A stretch of 18,738 nt of DNA from Bacteroidales bacterium UBA2939 (GTDB taxonomy: Bacteria; Bacteroidota; Bacteroidia; Bacteroidales; P3). Location of the stretch: contig DECD01000047.1 in the NCBI GenBank assembly GCA_002349055.1, positions 1 to 18,738 of the forward strand, written 5' to 3'. The notes beneath the pieces are model-generated. The model did no database searches. It saw only the letters and a list, made by a program, of their open reading frames with translations, and was not told the origin of the DNA. Of this stretch, positions 9,452 through 16,855 are shown piece by piece. Position 1 is the first letter of the stretch, and every line of letters begins with the position of its first letter. The translations under genes were made by a program, and so were the position numbers.

Positions 9452-10024
9452 TTAGTTGTATTTCTTTGCACGCTTCTCGACCTGTTTGGACACTTCGTCG
9501 GAGTTGAAGGGGATGGAAAGACCGACGCCGAAGTTAAGACCGTTGATTTCCTTGAATTTCGGGACAATTTCGTAGCCAACGGAGAAGTGGAGGAAGTAGA
9601 CGTTGACAACCAGTGTGGGGGCCATGGTGAAGTAGGTGTGACCCTCTTTGTCCTGAAGGTTTCCGGTATTGTCATAGGTGAGTTCATCGGCCTTGTTGAA
9701 GCCCATCACGAACATCGGACGGAACGAGATGGCGCCCCAGCCTGTGACGTCCTTGTCAAAATTGTAGCCTATCCAGCCGAAACGCATCGACCAGGTCGGC
9801 TCGCGTTTCACGTTGTCGTTGATGGTGAACTTGTTGCCGTCGCCGAAGCCAACCGACATGAAGGAGCCACCAGCCAGCGAGAAGCCGTAGGGGTAGCCCG
9901 TCTGGTAGGAATAGCCTACCATCTTCATCCAGCGGTACTCAATGTTGAAGATGTTTTTCTTCTCCTGTGCAAAAGCACCGACCATCAGCGAAAGCATCGC
10001 CACTAAAAGAATACTTTTTTTCAT
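9452..10024 (-). CDS. Small exported protein, probable outer-membrane beta-barrel
   Basis: The 190-residue product has a clean signal peptide (MKKSILLVAMLSLMVGAFAQ). The mature part alternates polar and hydrophobic or aromatic residues, is rich in Gly and Tyr/Phe and lacks Cys, which suggests an eight-stranded beta-barrel. The last 20 residues are charged and Lys-rich and not a typical barrel terminus, so the C-terminus may be a tail. A longer frame starts at 10132, but its extra 36 residues overlap the rhomboid gene and are low-complexity, so I chose the ATG at 10024 with an A-rich leader. Function is unknown. It lies between rhomboid and valS in a tight colinear run. Confidence 0.78.
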   Translation of the reverse strand: MKKSILLVAMLSLMVGAFAQEKKNIFNIEYRWMKMVGYSYQTGYPYGFSLAGGSFMSVGFGDGNKFTINDNVKREPTWSMRFGWIGYNFDKDVTGWGAISFRPMFVMGFNKADELTYDNTGNLQDKEGHTYFTMAPTLVVNVYFLHFSVGYEIVPKFKEINGLNFGVGLSIPFNSDEVSKQVEKRAKKYN

Positions 10025-10055
10025 GTTGTTTAATTTTATGTTATTATTACTATTT

Positions 10056-10664
10056 TTAAAATTTCGAGAACGGATGCTTCCGCCACCACATGATGAGCAG
10101 GAAGCCGATGAGCATGCCGCCCAGGTGTGCAAAGTGGGCGATGCCGTCGTAGGAGTAGAAGATGCCCTGTATCAGCTCGATGGCTATCATGCCGCCAATG
10201 AACCATTTGGTCTTGATGGGCATCAGGAAGTAGAGGTAGATATACTCGTTGGGGAAGGTCATTCCAAAAGCCAGCAGCAGGCCGTAGACCGCCGCCGAGG
10301 CACCCACGGTGACGTGCAGGCCGGGAATCATCGCGTAGAGCAGTCCCGCCCCGATGCCACAGGCCAGGTAGTAGATGATGAAACGCCGTGTGCCCCAAAA
10401 GTTCTCCATGGCGGCACCGAACATCCACAAGTTGAACATGTTGAAAAAGATGTGGCTGAAATTGGCGTGCATGAACATGTAGGACAGCGGCTGCCAGAAC
10501 TGGAACATGCCCGTCTCCCTGCTGAACAGCGCCAGATAGTTCTCAATGGCTATTCCTTGCCTCTCCATCACAATGTCGGCGCCGAACACGAGGACATTGA
10601 TGATGAGCAAATGCTTTACAGCAGTGGGTAAAAAGCTGAATCCTTGGGGTTGGTATTGTGTCAT
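10056..10664 (-). CDS. Rhomboid-family intramembrane serine protease
   Basis: The 202-residue polytopic protein has about six membrane segments. It contains the rhomboid signatures: H-A-N-F-S-H-x-x-x-N in the second helix region (oxyanion), G-A-S-A-A-V-Y-G with the nucleophile S123, and A-H-L-G-G with the catalytic H180. All key residues are present, so it should be active. Rhomboids cut membrane proteins within or near the bilayer; the substrate is unknown. The start codon overlaps the mutL stop (ATGA), so the two are translationally coupled. A rhomboid next to mutL is, as I recall, common in Bacteroidales; no functional link is evident. Confidence 0.93.
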   Translation of the reverse strand: MTQYQPQGFSFLPTAVKHLLIINVLVFGADIVMERQGIAIENYLALFSRETGMFQFWQPLSYMFMHANFSHIFFNMFNLWMFGAAMENFWGTRRFIIYYLACGIGAGLLYAMIPGLHVTVGASAAVYGLLLAFGMTFPNEYIYLYFLMPIKTKWFIGGMIAIELIQGIFYSYDGIAHFAHLGGMLIGFLLIMWWRKHPFSKF

Positions 10665-12451
10665 TTCAGTAGTTCTTCAGGTTTTACAATAGTGATAATC
10701 TTCTTGCCGCTGGGCGACATGTCAGCCTGCGGACAGGCAAAGAGGTTGGCCACCAGCTGCTGCATCTCCTCCTGCGTCAACACCTTGCCAGGCTTCACGG
10801 CCATTTGGCGTGCCAGCGAGGCGCAGAGGCTCTGACTTCGGTTGTTGAATTTCTGTAGTGTCGAGCTTTTGTAATCGGCCAGCATCCGGTCGAAGCATTC
10901 CTGCAACTCGCTCTCTTTCATGTCGGGCGGCGTGGCGGTGACAACGAAGGTACAATGACCCATGGCATCGATGCCGAAGCCGTAGTCTCTTAAGTCGGGC
11001 AGCAGTTCGCCAAACAGCTCCGCGTCGGCCGCCGAGAACTGGCAGTTCACCGGGAACAACAGCGTCTGCGATTGTCTGATTGATTGATTATTTGATTGCT
11101 TGAGTTGGTCGAACAATATCCGCTCGTGTGCCCGCTGCTGGTCGATGATGGCCAGCCCCGACGACAGCGTCGTCACGATATAGCGTCCCTGCACCTGCAT
11201 GCAGGCTACCGGCCTCACCCCCGACCCCTCTCCCGGGGGCGAGGGGAGTGGATTCCGCTCCTGTTCATTATAGAAATCAACCGTAGATTGCACAGCCTCC
11301 CGTTGCTTACAACTCCCCTCGCCCTTTGGAGAGGGGTTGGGGGTGTGGCTGAACGGATTATAGTTCGGGTTGTAGCTTATCTTCGGCATTGGCGGCACAT
11401 AGCCCTTGGGCGCCGGCGCAATGTTGAACTCAGGCGGCGTGTTGAACTCCAGCTCTGTGGCCAGCGTGAACTGCCCCAGCGCTTTCTTCACCGCCGACCG
11501 CAGGATGGCGAACATTGCGTGCTCGTCGACAAACTTCACCTCCGTCTTCGTGGGGTGGATGTTAATGTCGATGCGCGACGGGTCCACCTGCAAGCCGATG
11601 AAGTAGGAAGGGTAGGAGTGGTCGGCCAGCATGCCCTCGTAGGCTTTCTCCACCGCCGCGCTCAGGGCCGGATGCTTGATGAAGCGGCCGTTCACGAACA
11701 GGTACTGCTCGCCGCGGGTGCGGCGGGCATGCTCGGGCTTGCCAACGAAACCTTTGATCTTCAGCAGGTCGGTATCTTCTTCCACATTGTAGAAACGCTC
11801 CTTGTAGACATTGCCGTAGAGCTGGCTGATGCGCTGCAACATGCTGCCGGCCTTCAGATCATACAGCAGCCGTCCGTTGCTCGTCAGCGTGAAGCCCAGG
11901 TCGTAGTGTATCAGCGTCACCCTGCGGAACACCTCCTCGATGTGGCTCAGTTCCACGCTGTCCTTCTTCAGGAAGTTGCGGCGTGCCGGCACGTTGTAGA
12001 AGAGGTTCTTCATGGCCATCGAGGTGCCCGGCGGGCAGGCCATGGGCTGCTGGCTCACAATCTTCGAACCCTCGATGAGGACTTGCGTGCCCAACTCGCT
12101 GTCGTGCAGCCGCGTCCGCAGCTCCACCTGCGAGATGGCTGCTATCGATGCCAACGCCTCGCCGCGGAAACCCATGGTGCGGATGGCGAAAAGGTCGTCC
12201 GACCGGTGTATCTTGCTTGTGGCGTGACGCTCGAAGCACAACCGTGCGTCGCTGTCGCTCATGCCGCAGCCGTTGTCTATCACCTGTATCAGCGTGCGCC
12301 CGGCATCCTTCACCACCAGGTCTATCTGCGTAGCTCCGGCGTCCATGGCGTTCTCCAGCAGCTCCTTCACCGCACTCGCAGGACGGTCCACCACCTCGCC
12401 AGCCGCTATCTGGTTGGCCACACTGTCAGGCAATATGTTAATCAAATCCAT
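10661..12451 (-). CDS. mutL: DNA mismatch repair protein MutL with a repeat-encoded linker
   Basis: The product has 596 residues. The N-terminal GHKL ATPase shows E-L-L-E-N-A-M-D-A-G-A, D-N-G-C-G-M, A-T-S-K-I and G-F-R-G-E-A-L, all intact. The C-terminal dimerisation domain spans about 415-596. Its endonuclease motif is degenerate (D437-Q-Q-R-A-H-E443, where DQHAxxE is expected), and the Zn-site motifs ACR and CPHGRP are replaced by A-R-Q and C-P-Q-A-D, so nicking activity is doubtful. Residues 369-413 of the linker are largely encoded by two inverted 36-bp arms. MutL couples MutS mismatch recognition to strand removal. The gene lies 13 bases after the TlpA gene, with a heptamer array in its leader, and overlaps rhomboid by 4 bases. 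Confidence 0.96.
   Translation of the reverse strand: MDLINILPDSVANQIAAGEVVDRPASAVKELLENAMDAGATQIDLVVKDAGRTLIQVIDNGCGMSDSDARLCFERHATSKIHRSDDLFAIRTMGFRGEALASIAAISQVELRTRLHDSELGTQVLIEGSKIVSQQPMACPPGTSMAMKNLFYNVPARRNFLKKDSVELSHIEEVFRRVTLIHYDLGFTLTSNGRLLYDLKAGSMLQRISQLYGNVYKERFYNVEEDTDLLKIKGFVGKPEHARRTRGEQYLFVNGRFIKHPALSAAVEKAYEGMLADHSYPSYFIGLQVDPSRIDINIHPTKTEVKFVDEHAMFAILRSAVKKALGQFTLATELEFNTPPEFNIAPAPKGYVPPMPKISYNPNYNPFSHTPNPSPKGEGSCKQREAVQSTVDFYNEQERNPLPSPPGEGSGVRPVACMQVQGRYIVTTLSSGLAIIDQQRAHERILFDQLKQSNNQSIRQSQTLLFPVNCQFSAADAELFGELLPDLRDYGFGIDAMGHCTFVVTATPPDMKESELQECFDRMLADYKSSTLQKFNNRSQSLCASLARQMAVKPGKVLTQEEMQQLVANLFACPQADMSPSGKKIITIVKPEELLK
11214..11347. repeat. REPIN-like inverted pair of 36-bp arms inside mutL
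   Basis: Arm 1 (11214-11249) and arm 2 (11312-11347) are reverse complements with 5 mismatches of 36, separated by 62 bases. Each arm is itself a GC-rich imperfect palindrome of the form CCCCTCnCC...GGnGAGGGG, so this is a doublet of REP-like hairpins. On the mutL strand both arms are open and read P-S-P-x-G-E-G (residues 373-379 and 403-409). The position is the disordered interdomain linker, where extra residues are tolerated. This resembles, but is not shown to be, the coding palindromic elements known from Rickettsia. No transposase is nearby. Confidence 0.85.
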
Positions 12452-12459
12452 ATCTTTTT

Positions 12460-12486
12460 ACCTTTCACCTTTCACCTTTCACCTTC
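12460..12486. repeat. ACCTTTC heptamer array at the TlpA/mutL junction
   Basis: Three perfect ACCTTTC copies (12460-12466, 12467-12473, 12474-12480) are followed by a partial one. On the transcribed strand this is a run of AAGGTGA-like motifs. It encodes the last residues of the upstream gene, contains its TGA (12465-12467), and forms the leader just before the mutL ATG. Confidence 0.85.
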
Positions 12487-13889
12487 TTCTCATATTCCTC
12501 CAAGAACCTCAGCAGGCTCTTGATGGGAATCACCTTGTTCATAATGATATCGCGCCGCTCGTTGAGGATAATCATCGTCGGTGCGCCGTGTACGTTGTAC
12601 GCCTCCTGGTAGTCGATGTTCACATTGGGTCCTCCCACGTTCACCCAGCGGAAATCGTGCTCCCGCACATACTTTTTCCACTTCTCCACGTCGCTCTCGT
12701 AGCCCACGGCATAGACCTCGAACGGACGGTACGGTGCCGTCAGCAGCGAGTCGTACAGCACTTTCAACTCTGCGCTTTGCTCCTGGCAGTGGTGGCAATC
12801 GGGGTCCCAGAACCAAAGAATCACGTACTTCGTGGGGAAGCGGTGACTCGAAATCCAGTCGTCCGCATTCGTGCTCTGGTTCGTGTCGGCCATCCACAGC
12901 TCCTGACCGTGGGCACCGATGAGGCTCTGCCTGATGCGGTTGTAGTTCAGTCTCATGGTGTACAGCGTTCCCTCGCGCACCCACGGGCAGCGTCCCTTCA
13001 GGTAATAGTTGCTCATCAGGTGGCACCACACGGCGTCCCACCCAATGTTGCGCGTCGAGCGGAAATAACGCGGCTCTATGTGGTCGAACACATAGCGCAG
13101 CATCGCCGTGTCGTCGCCTATGCGCGCCGCCAGGCGGTCAATCTCTTTCACTATCGTATCCTTGTCGGCATGATACATCTGTCCGAAAAAGAAGTAGTTC
13201 AGCTTGTTGTAGAGGTTCGGAGTGTAACGCAGCTCCTCCAGCGGCAGCGGCAGCTGCTTGGCACCGAACAGGCGGTCCCAGTAGTGGGTCCTGAAGTAGT
13301 AAGGTTTGTCCTCCACCTCCTCGGGCACATCCGTATCGTCGAAGAAGTTCACCAAATCGAAAAACAGCTGTGCCTTCTTCGGGTGGCGCATCTCCTTGTC
13401 GTAGGCATCCATCTCGTCCATCAGCGCTTGCTCCTCCTTCTCGGCCTGCTCTCTGGTGGCGGCATCTTTCTTTCTCTTCTCCAGCTCGGCACGTTGCTTC
13501 TTGGCCTCGCTCCATCGGGCCATGTAACTGAACATGCGGCGGTTGGCTTCGCTGCCCTTCACCTTCACGCTCTCTGGCGTCAACTTGGCGTCGGCGGTGA
13601 TGGTGAACTGGCGGCTGTCGTCGACGACAAAGTCGCCAATCGACTTCTCGCCGTCCTGGTGCACCAGCGCGTAGACGTTCCGTTTCCATGCCCGCTTGCC
13701 CTTGAAGACAACGCTGCCGTCCTTTCCCACACGTGCCGTGTCCACCGGCAGCAGCTGGTCGCGGTAGTGGCGGGCAATATACAATACGCTGTCCGTCAAG
13801 CCTTCCAGCCTGAACTCCATCCTGTATTGCTGCGCTCCGGAGGTCATCCACGCCGCCAACACAATCGCCAATGCGAGCACCTTTTTCAT
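12465..13889 (-). CDS. Exported TlpA-like thioredoxin-fold protein (DUF4369/DUF5106-like)
   Basis: The product has 474 residues. A signal peptide (about 1-19, ending S-G-A-Q) sends it to the periplasm. Residues about 20-115 resemble the beta-rich DUF4369 region of Bacteroidota TlpA proteins. A charged helical part (about 125-165) leads into a DUF5106-like segment (about 165-310). The C-terminus (about 330-470) is a thioredoxin fold with W-D-P-D-C365-H-H-C368 and the cis-Pro loop G-A-P-T. It probably reduces or shuffles disulfides in envelope proteins. The CHHC active site suggests a redox function; whether it oxidises or reduces is not certain. It starts the colinear run into mutL. I saw no consensus promoter upstream. 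Confidence 0.88.
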   Translation of the reverse strand: MKKVLALAIVLAAWMTSGAQQYRMEFRLEGLTDSVLYIARHYRDQLLPVDTARVGKDGSVVFKGKRAWKRNVYALVHQDGEKSIGDFVVDDSRQFTITADAKLTPESVKVKGSEANRRMFSYMARWSEAKKQRAELEKRKKDAATREQAEKEEQALMDEMDAYDKEMRHPKKAQLFFDLVNFFDDTDVPEEVEDKPYYFRTHYWDRLFGAKQLPLPLEELRYTPNLYNKLNYFFFGQMYHADKDTIVKEIDRLAARIGDDTAMLRYVFDHIEPRYFRSTRNIGWDAVWCHLMSNYYLKGRCPWVREGTLYTMRLNYNRIRQSLIGAHGQELWMADTNQSTNADDWISSHRFPTKYVILWFWDPDCHHCQEQSAELKVLYDSLLTAPYRPFEVYAVGYESDVEKWKKYVREHDFRWVNVGGPNVNIDYQEAYNVHGAPTMIILNERRDIIMNKVIPIKSLLRFLEEYEKKVKGER

Positions 13890-14101
13890 TTTTTCTTATT
13901 ATAATTTTAAATACCTTTAACGCAACCCTCCGTCAATTATTGTGCCACCCCTAAAAAATCTTCCAAAACGATGCTCCGAAAATTGTTGATAACTTTTTCC
14001 CCCGAAAGTGTTAAAAATACATAACCATCTGTAACATAGCTAATAAAACTATACCAAAACTTTAATCAACATCTAACCCCCTTATTCCTAGCACCATCTA
14101 C
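13890..14101. other. AT-rich intergenic spacer upstream of the TlpA gene
   Basis: No coding frame or RNA family was recognised. No TAnnTTTG box for the minus-strand gene was found; TTG followed by 19 bases and TATAATAAG near the start codon is only a weak candidate. GTTGATAACTT at 13985-13995 recurs at 14159-14169 in the adjacent repeat array. Confidence 0.5.
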
Positions 14102-14167
14102 CTACCAACTAGCACTCAAGTAGCACTCAAGTAGCACTCAACTCCGAGTTGATAGGGTGTTGATAAC
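14102..14167. repeat. 11-bp repeat array with inverted half (locus C)
   Basis: Four direct 11-bp units: CTACCAACTAG (14102), CACTCAAGTAG (14113 and 14124, identical) and CACTCAACTCC (14135). Two inverted units follow, GAGTTGATAGG (14146) and GTGTTGATAAC (14157), which read on the minus strand as CCTATCAACTC and GTTATCAACAC. The centre is TCAACTC-C-GAGTTGA (14138-14152). Unit length, core and direct-then-inverted plan match locus A. The array ends 20 bases from the stop codon of the beta-barrel gene. Confidence 0.85.
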
Positions 14168-14187
14168 TTGTCCCTCGACAGGCCGCC

Positions 14188-15408
14188 CTAAAGCTCGAGG
14201 GTGGCGGTGAAAAAGAGGGCGAAATTGTTCTTCGGTTCGGTGAGATGGTAGACGGCCGACGTGGGGGTGAGACGGTAGACCACGCCGAGACCCCAGTCGA
14301 CCAATCCCCACACCAGCAGTCCGTCGATGCCAGCACCCACCTCGCCGATGCCTTTCTCGGGGGCGGGGTTGCCCCAGGCTCCGTTGCAGAGAACGAAGGG
14401 ATGGGGTGCGGTGCCTAGGGCAACGAATGAGTTGTAATATTCGAAGAGGGGGTTCTGTGTGGTGAGTTTCATGGCCACTAGGGCGAAGGTGCTGGCGGTG
14501 AACTCGTTCTGACGTGCCGTGAGGAGTGAGTGGGTGAGGATTAATGGGCTGCCCCAGCTGCCACCGAGATCGAATCGGCGACTGTAGGGTACGCCGTTGG
14601 GACCTTTGACAATGCCTCCCTGCCCGAAAAGCTGCAGCTCGAGGAACGAGAATCTGTGAGTGCGCTCGTATTGCACCAGCAGGCGCAGGAAAACATTGCC
14701 AGCCTCGAGGTTGCTGTAGCTGAAAAGGCTGTCGAATCCGTCATAGAATCTAAAGGTTCCGAACGTCATTTCGGCGCTCCAGCCAGAGGTGTGGTGAACA
14801 CTAAACTTTCCCTCAAGAAAGTCGTAGTGGTACAAGTCCTTAAGGTCAGAATAGCTCGCGGGATAATAAAGGTTCACGTTGTCGTGCAACGCCCTTTCAC
14901 GTGAGAGTCGCAGTTCGATGTTCTCGAAGGTTTGCTTGCCCATCCGGCGGGTGTAGCTCGCGGAGAGGCGCCAGGTGTCGCTGTAGAGGCGTGTCATGAA
15001 GCTCGCAGGCAGCGTGAGGATGGTGATGCCGGGCGACGGGAGGGTGCGCGAGGCGTCGGGTGTAAGGTCGTGGAAGAATGACAGATGGAAGTGCTCGTCG
15101 AGCTTTGGGTTGCCCCACAGCGAGACATTGGCACCCCACTTGAAGCGCTGGTCGGCGTATCCGTAGCCCACATAGGCGCCTGCTGAGAGACGGTCCCAGC
15201 CGTAGTGCGTGGTGTCAATCTCGTTGGCCTGCCAGCCCCATTGGAAGCCCAGTCCCCAGCGCGATTTCTCATACTGGTTGTAGTTGTACACTTTGTCGGC
15301 ATCAATCCACAGGGGACCACCTCCGTCGTGCGACAACGAGATGAGCTGCCCTATGGCATTCAATTGCAGGACTATGAATCCCAAAGTGAATAATATCGCC
15401 TTTTTCAT
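14188..15408 (-). CDS. Exported protein, probable outer-membrane beta-barrel
   Basis: The product has 406 residues: a signal peptide (MKKAILFTLGFIVLQLNAIG) and a mature chain made almost wholly of alternating strands rich in aromatic and Gly residues, ending in A-L-F-F-T-A-T-L-E-L, a plausible barrel closing strand. No plug, TonB box or enzymatic motif was seen. It resembles in style the C-terminal barrels of Bacteroidota DUF5686-type proteins but lacks their N-terminal domain; this is a loose comparison. The frame continues open to 16473, but that part is antisense to glyA, and the signal peptide fixes the start at 15408. It is divergent from glyA. Confidence 0.8.
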   Translation of the reverse strand: MKKAILFTLGFIVLQLNAIGQLISLSHDGGGPLWIDADKVYNYNQYEKSRWGLGFQWGWQANEIDTTHYGWDRLSAGAYVGYGYADQRFKWGANVSLWGNPKLDEHFHLSFFHDLTPDASRTLPSPGITILTLPASFMTRLYSDTWRLSASYTRRMGKQTFENIELRLSRERALHDNVNLYYPASYSDLKDLYHYDFLEGKFSVHHTSGWSAEMTFGTFRFYDGFDSLFSYSNLEAGNVFLRLLVQYERTHRFSFLELQLFGQGGIVKGPNGVPYSRRFDLGGSWGSPLILTHSLLTARQNEFTASTFALVAMKLTTQNPLFEYYNSFVALGTAPHPFVLCNGAWGNPAPEKGIGEVGAGIDGLLVWGLVDWGLGVVYRLTPTSAVYHLTEPKNNFALFFTATLEL

Positions 15409-15416
15409 TTCGGCTG

Positions 15417-15424
15417 CAAAATTA
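15417..15424 (-). promoter_or_regulatory. Possible -7 box of the beta-barrel gene
   Basis: TAATTTTG on the minus strand, only 8 bases before the ATG and without a TTG at the right distance upstream. If used, the mRNA would be almost leaderless. Weak. Confidence 0.35.
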
Positions 15425-15433
15425 CAGAAATTT

Positions 15434-15463
15434 TTGAAATTATAAAAAATATATGTATATTTG
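15434..15463 (+). promoter_or_regulatory. Sigma-ABfr-type promoter for glyA
   Basis: TTG at 15434-15436, 19 bases, then TATATTTG at 15456-15463 in a very AT-rich stretch. The leader is about 35 bases, A-rich and without a Shine-Dalgarno sequence. Confidence 0.8.
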
Positions 15464-15504
15464 CAAAATCTTATCATATAAAAAAATTTTAACAACAAAC
15501 AGAT

Positions 15505-16785
15505 ATGCAGAGAGATAACGAGATTTTTGGCCTCATCCAGAAAGAGCGTGAGCGCCAGACCAAAGGCATCGAGCTGATTGCCTCCGAGAACTTCGTCAGC
15601 GACCAGGTGATGGAAGCCATGGGTTCCGTCATGACCAATAAGTATGCCGAGGGCTATCCCGGCAAGCGCTACTACGGCGGCTGCCAGGTGGTCGACCAGA
15701 GCGAGACCATCGCCATCGAGCGTGCCAAGAAGCTCTACGGTGCCTGCTGGGCCAACGTGCAGCCCCACAGCGGCGCACAGGCCAACATGGCCGTGTTCCT
15801 GGCCTGCCTCAACAGCGGCGACACCTTCATGGGCATGGACCTCAACCACGGCGGTCACCTCTCGCACGGCAGCCCCGTCAACTTCAGCGGTATCAACTAC
15901 AAGGTGGTTGGCTACCAGGTGAAGGAAGAGACCGGCATGGTCGACTACGACGACATGGAGAAGAAGGCCCTCGAGCACCACCCGAAGCTCATCATCGGCG
16001 GCGGCAGCGCCTACAGCCGTGACTGGGATTGGGCACGCATGCGCGAGATTGCCGACCGCATCGGCGCCATCCTCATGGGCGACATCAGCCACCCCAGCGG
16101 CATGATTGCCAAGGGCTACCTGAACAACGCCGTCAAGTATTGCCACATCGTCACCACCACCACCCACAAGACCCTCCGCGGACCTCGCGGCGGTATGATT
16201 CTCATGGGTCAGGACTTCGACAATCCTTGGGGCAAGACCACCCCGAAGGGTGAAATCAAGAAGATGAGCGCCCTCCTCGACAGCGCCGTGTTCCCCGGCA
16301 CCCAGGGCGGTCCTCTCGAGCATGTCATCGCCGCCAAAGCCGTCGCCTTCGGCGAGGCTCTGACCGACAGCTACGACCAGTACATCCAGCAGGTGATGAA
16401 GAACGCCAAGGTGATGTGCGAAGCCTTTGTCAACAAGGGCTACAAGGTCATCTCCGGCGGTACCGACAACCACCTGATGCTCATCGACCTCCGCACCAAG
16501 TTCCCCGAGCTCACCGGTAAGGAAGCCGAGAACGCCCTCGTGGCCGCCGACATCACCGTCAACAAGAACATGGTTCCCTTCGACAGCCGCAGCGCCTTCA
16601 AGACCAGCGGTCTGCGCGTCGGAACGCCCGCCATCACCACCCGTGGCCTGAAGGAAGGCGACATGCAGGTGATTGTGGACATGATCGACACCGTCCTCTG
16701 CAACCCGACCGACGAGGCCGTCCGCGTCAAGATCACCGGCCAGGTCAACGAGATGATGCAGAACCGTCCTCTCTTCGCCTGGTAA
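15505..16785 (+). CDS. glyA: Serine hydroxymethyltransferase
   Basis: The 426-residue PLP enzyme interconverts serine and glycine with transfer of a one-carbon unit to tetrahydrofolate. The cofactor lysine K222 lies in V-T-T-T-T-H-K-T-L-R-G-P-R-G-G. The N-terminal L-I-A-S-E-N-F and Y-A-E-G-Y-P-G-K-R-Y-Y motifs and the G-D-I-S-H-P-S-G segment, the local form of the D-x-A-H motif, are present. Length and all motifs indicate a complete enzyme. Codon use is strongly biased to C-ending codons, in line with high expression. The gene has its own strong promoter, an A-rich leader and a repeat-built terminator. Confidence 0.98.
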   Translation: MQRDNEIFGLIQKERERQTKGIELIASENFVSDQVMEAMGSVMTNKYAEGYPGKRYYGGCQVVDQSETIAIERAKKLYGACWANVQPHSGAQANMAVFLACLNSGDTFMGMDLNHGGHLSHGSPVNFSGINYKVVGYQVKEETGMVDYDDMEKKALEHHPKLIIGGGSAYSRDWDWARMREIADRIGAILMGDISHPSGMIAKGYLNNAVKYCHIVTTTTHKTLRGPRGGMILMGQDFDNPWGKTTPKGEIKKMSALLDSAVFPGTQGGPLEHVIAAKAVAFGEALTDSYDQYIQQVMKNAKVMCEAFVNKGYKVISGGTDNHLMLIDLRTKFPELTGKEAENALVAADITVNKNMVPFDSRSAFKTSGLRVGTPAITTRGLKEGDMQVIVDMIDTVLCNPTDEAVRVKITGQVNEMMQNRPLFAW

Positions 16786-16803
16786 GAGAATAAGGTAATA
16801 AGT

Positions 16804-16847
16804 AGTCCGACTTGTCCGACTAGTCCGACAGGTCGGACTTTATTTTG
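16804..16847 (+). terminator. Repeat-built intrinsic terminator after glyA (locus D)
   Basis: Exact 9-bp phasing: AGTCCGACT (16804), TGTCCGACT (16813), AGTCCGACA (16822), then the inverted GGTCGGACT (16831-16839), followed by TTATTTTG. The inverted arm can pair with any of the three direct arms; pairing with the second leaves a loop of 11 bases and with the third only 2. The U-rich tail supports termination. Confidence 0.8.
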
Positions 16848-16855
16848 TTTGAATT

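Noticed and set aside
10025..10132. 36-residue N-terminal extension of the small barrel protein
   Set aside because: It overlaps the end of the rhomboid gene, is Ser/Cys/Asn-rich and would hide the clear signal peptide that begins at 10024.
12261..13904. 547-codon plus-strand frame
   Set aside because: It is antisense to the TlpA gene and the start of mutL, both with recognisable domains, and has no start signals of its own.
13984..14166. Replication-origin-like sites (TGTTGATAA at 13984-13992 and 14158-14166)
   Set aside because: Each differs by one base from the DnaA-box complement TGTGGATAA and there are only two; one belongs to the 11-bp array. No origin-associated genes are nearby.
15409..16473. 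Upstream extension of the beta-barrel gene to a 761-codon frame
   Set aside because: The extension is antisense to glyA and the signal peptide starting at 15408 marks the real N-terminus.
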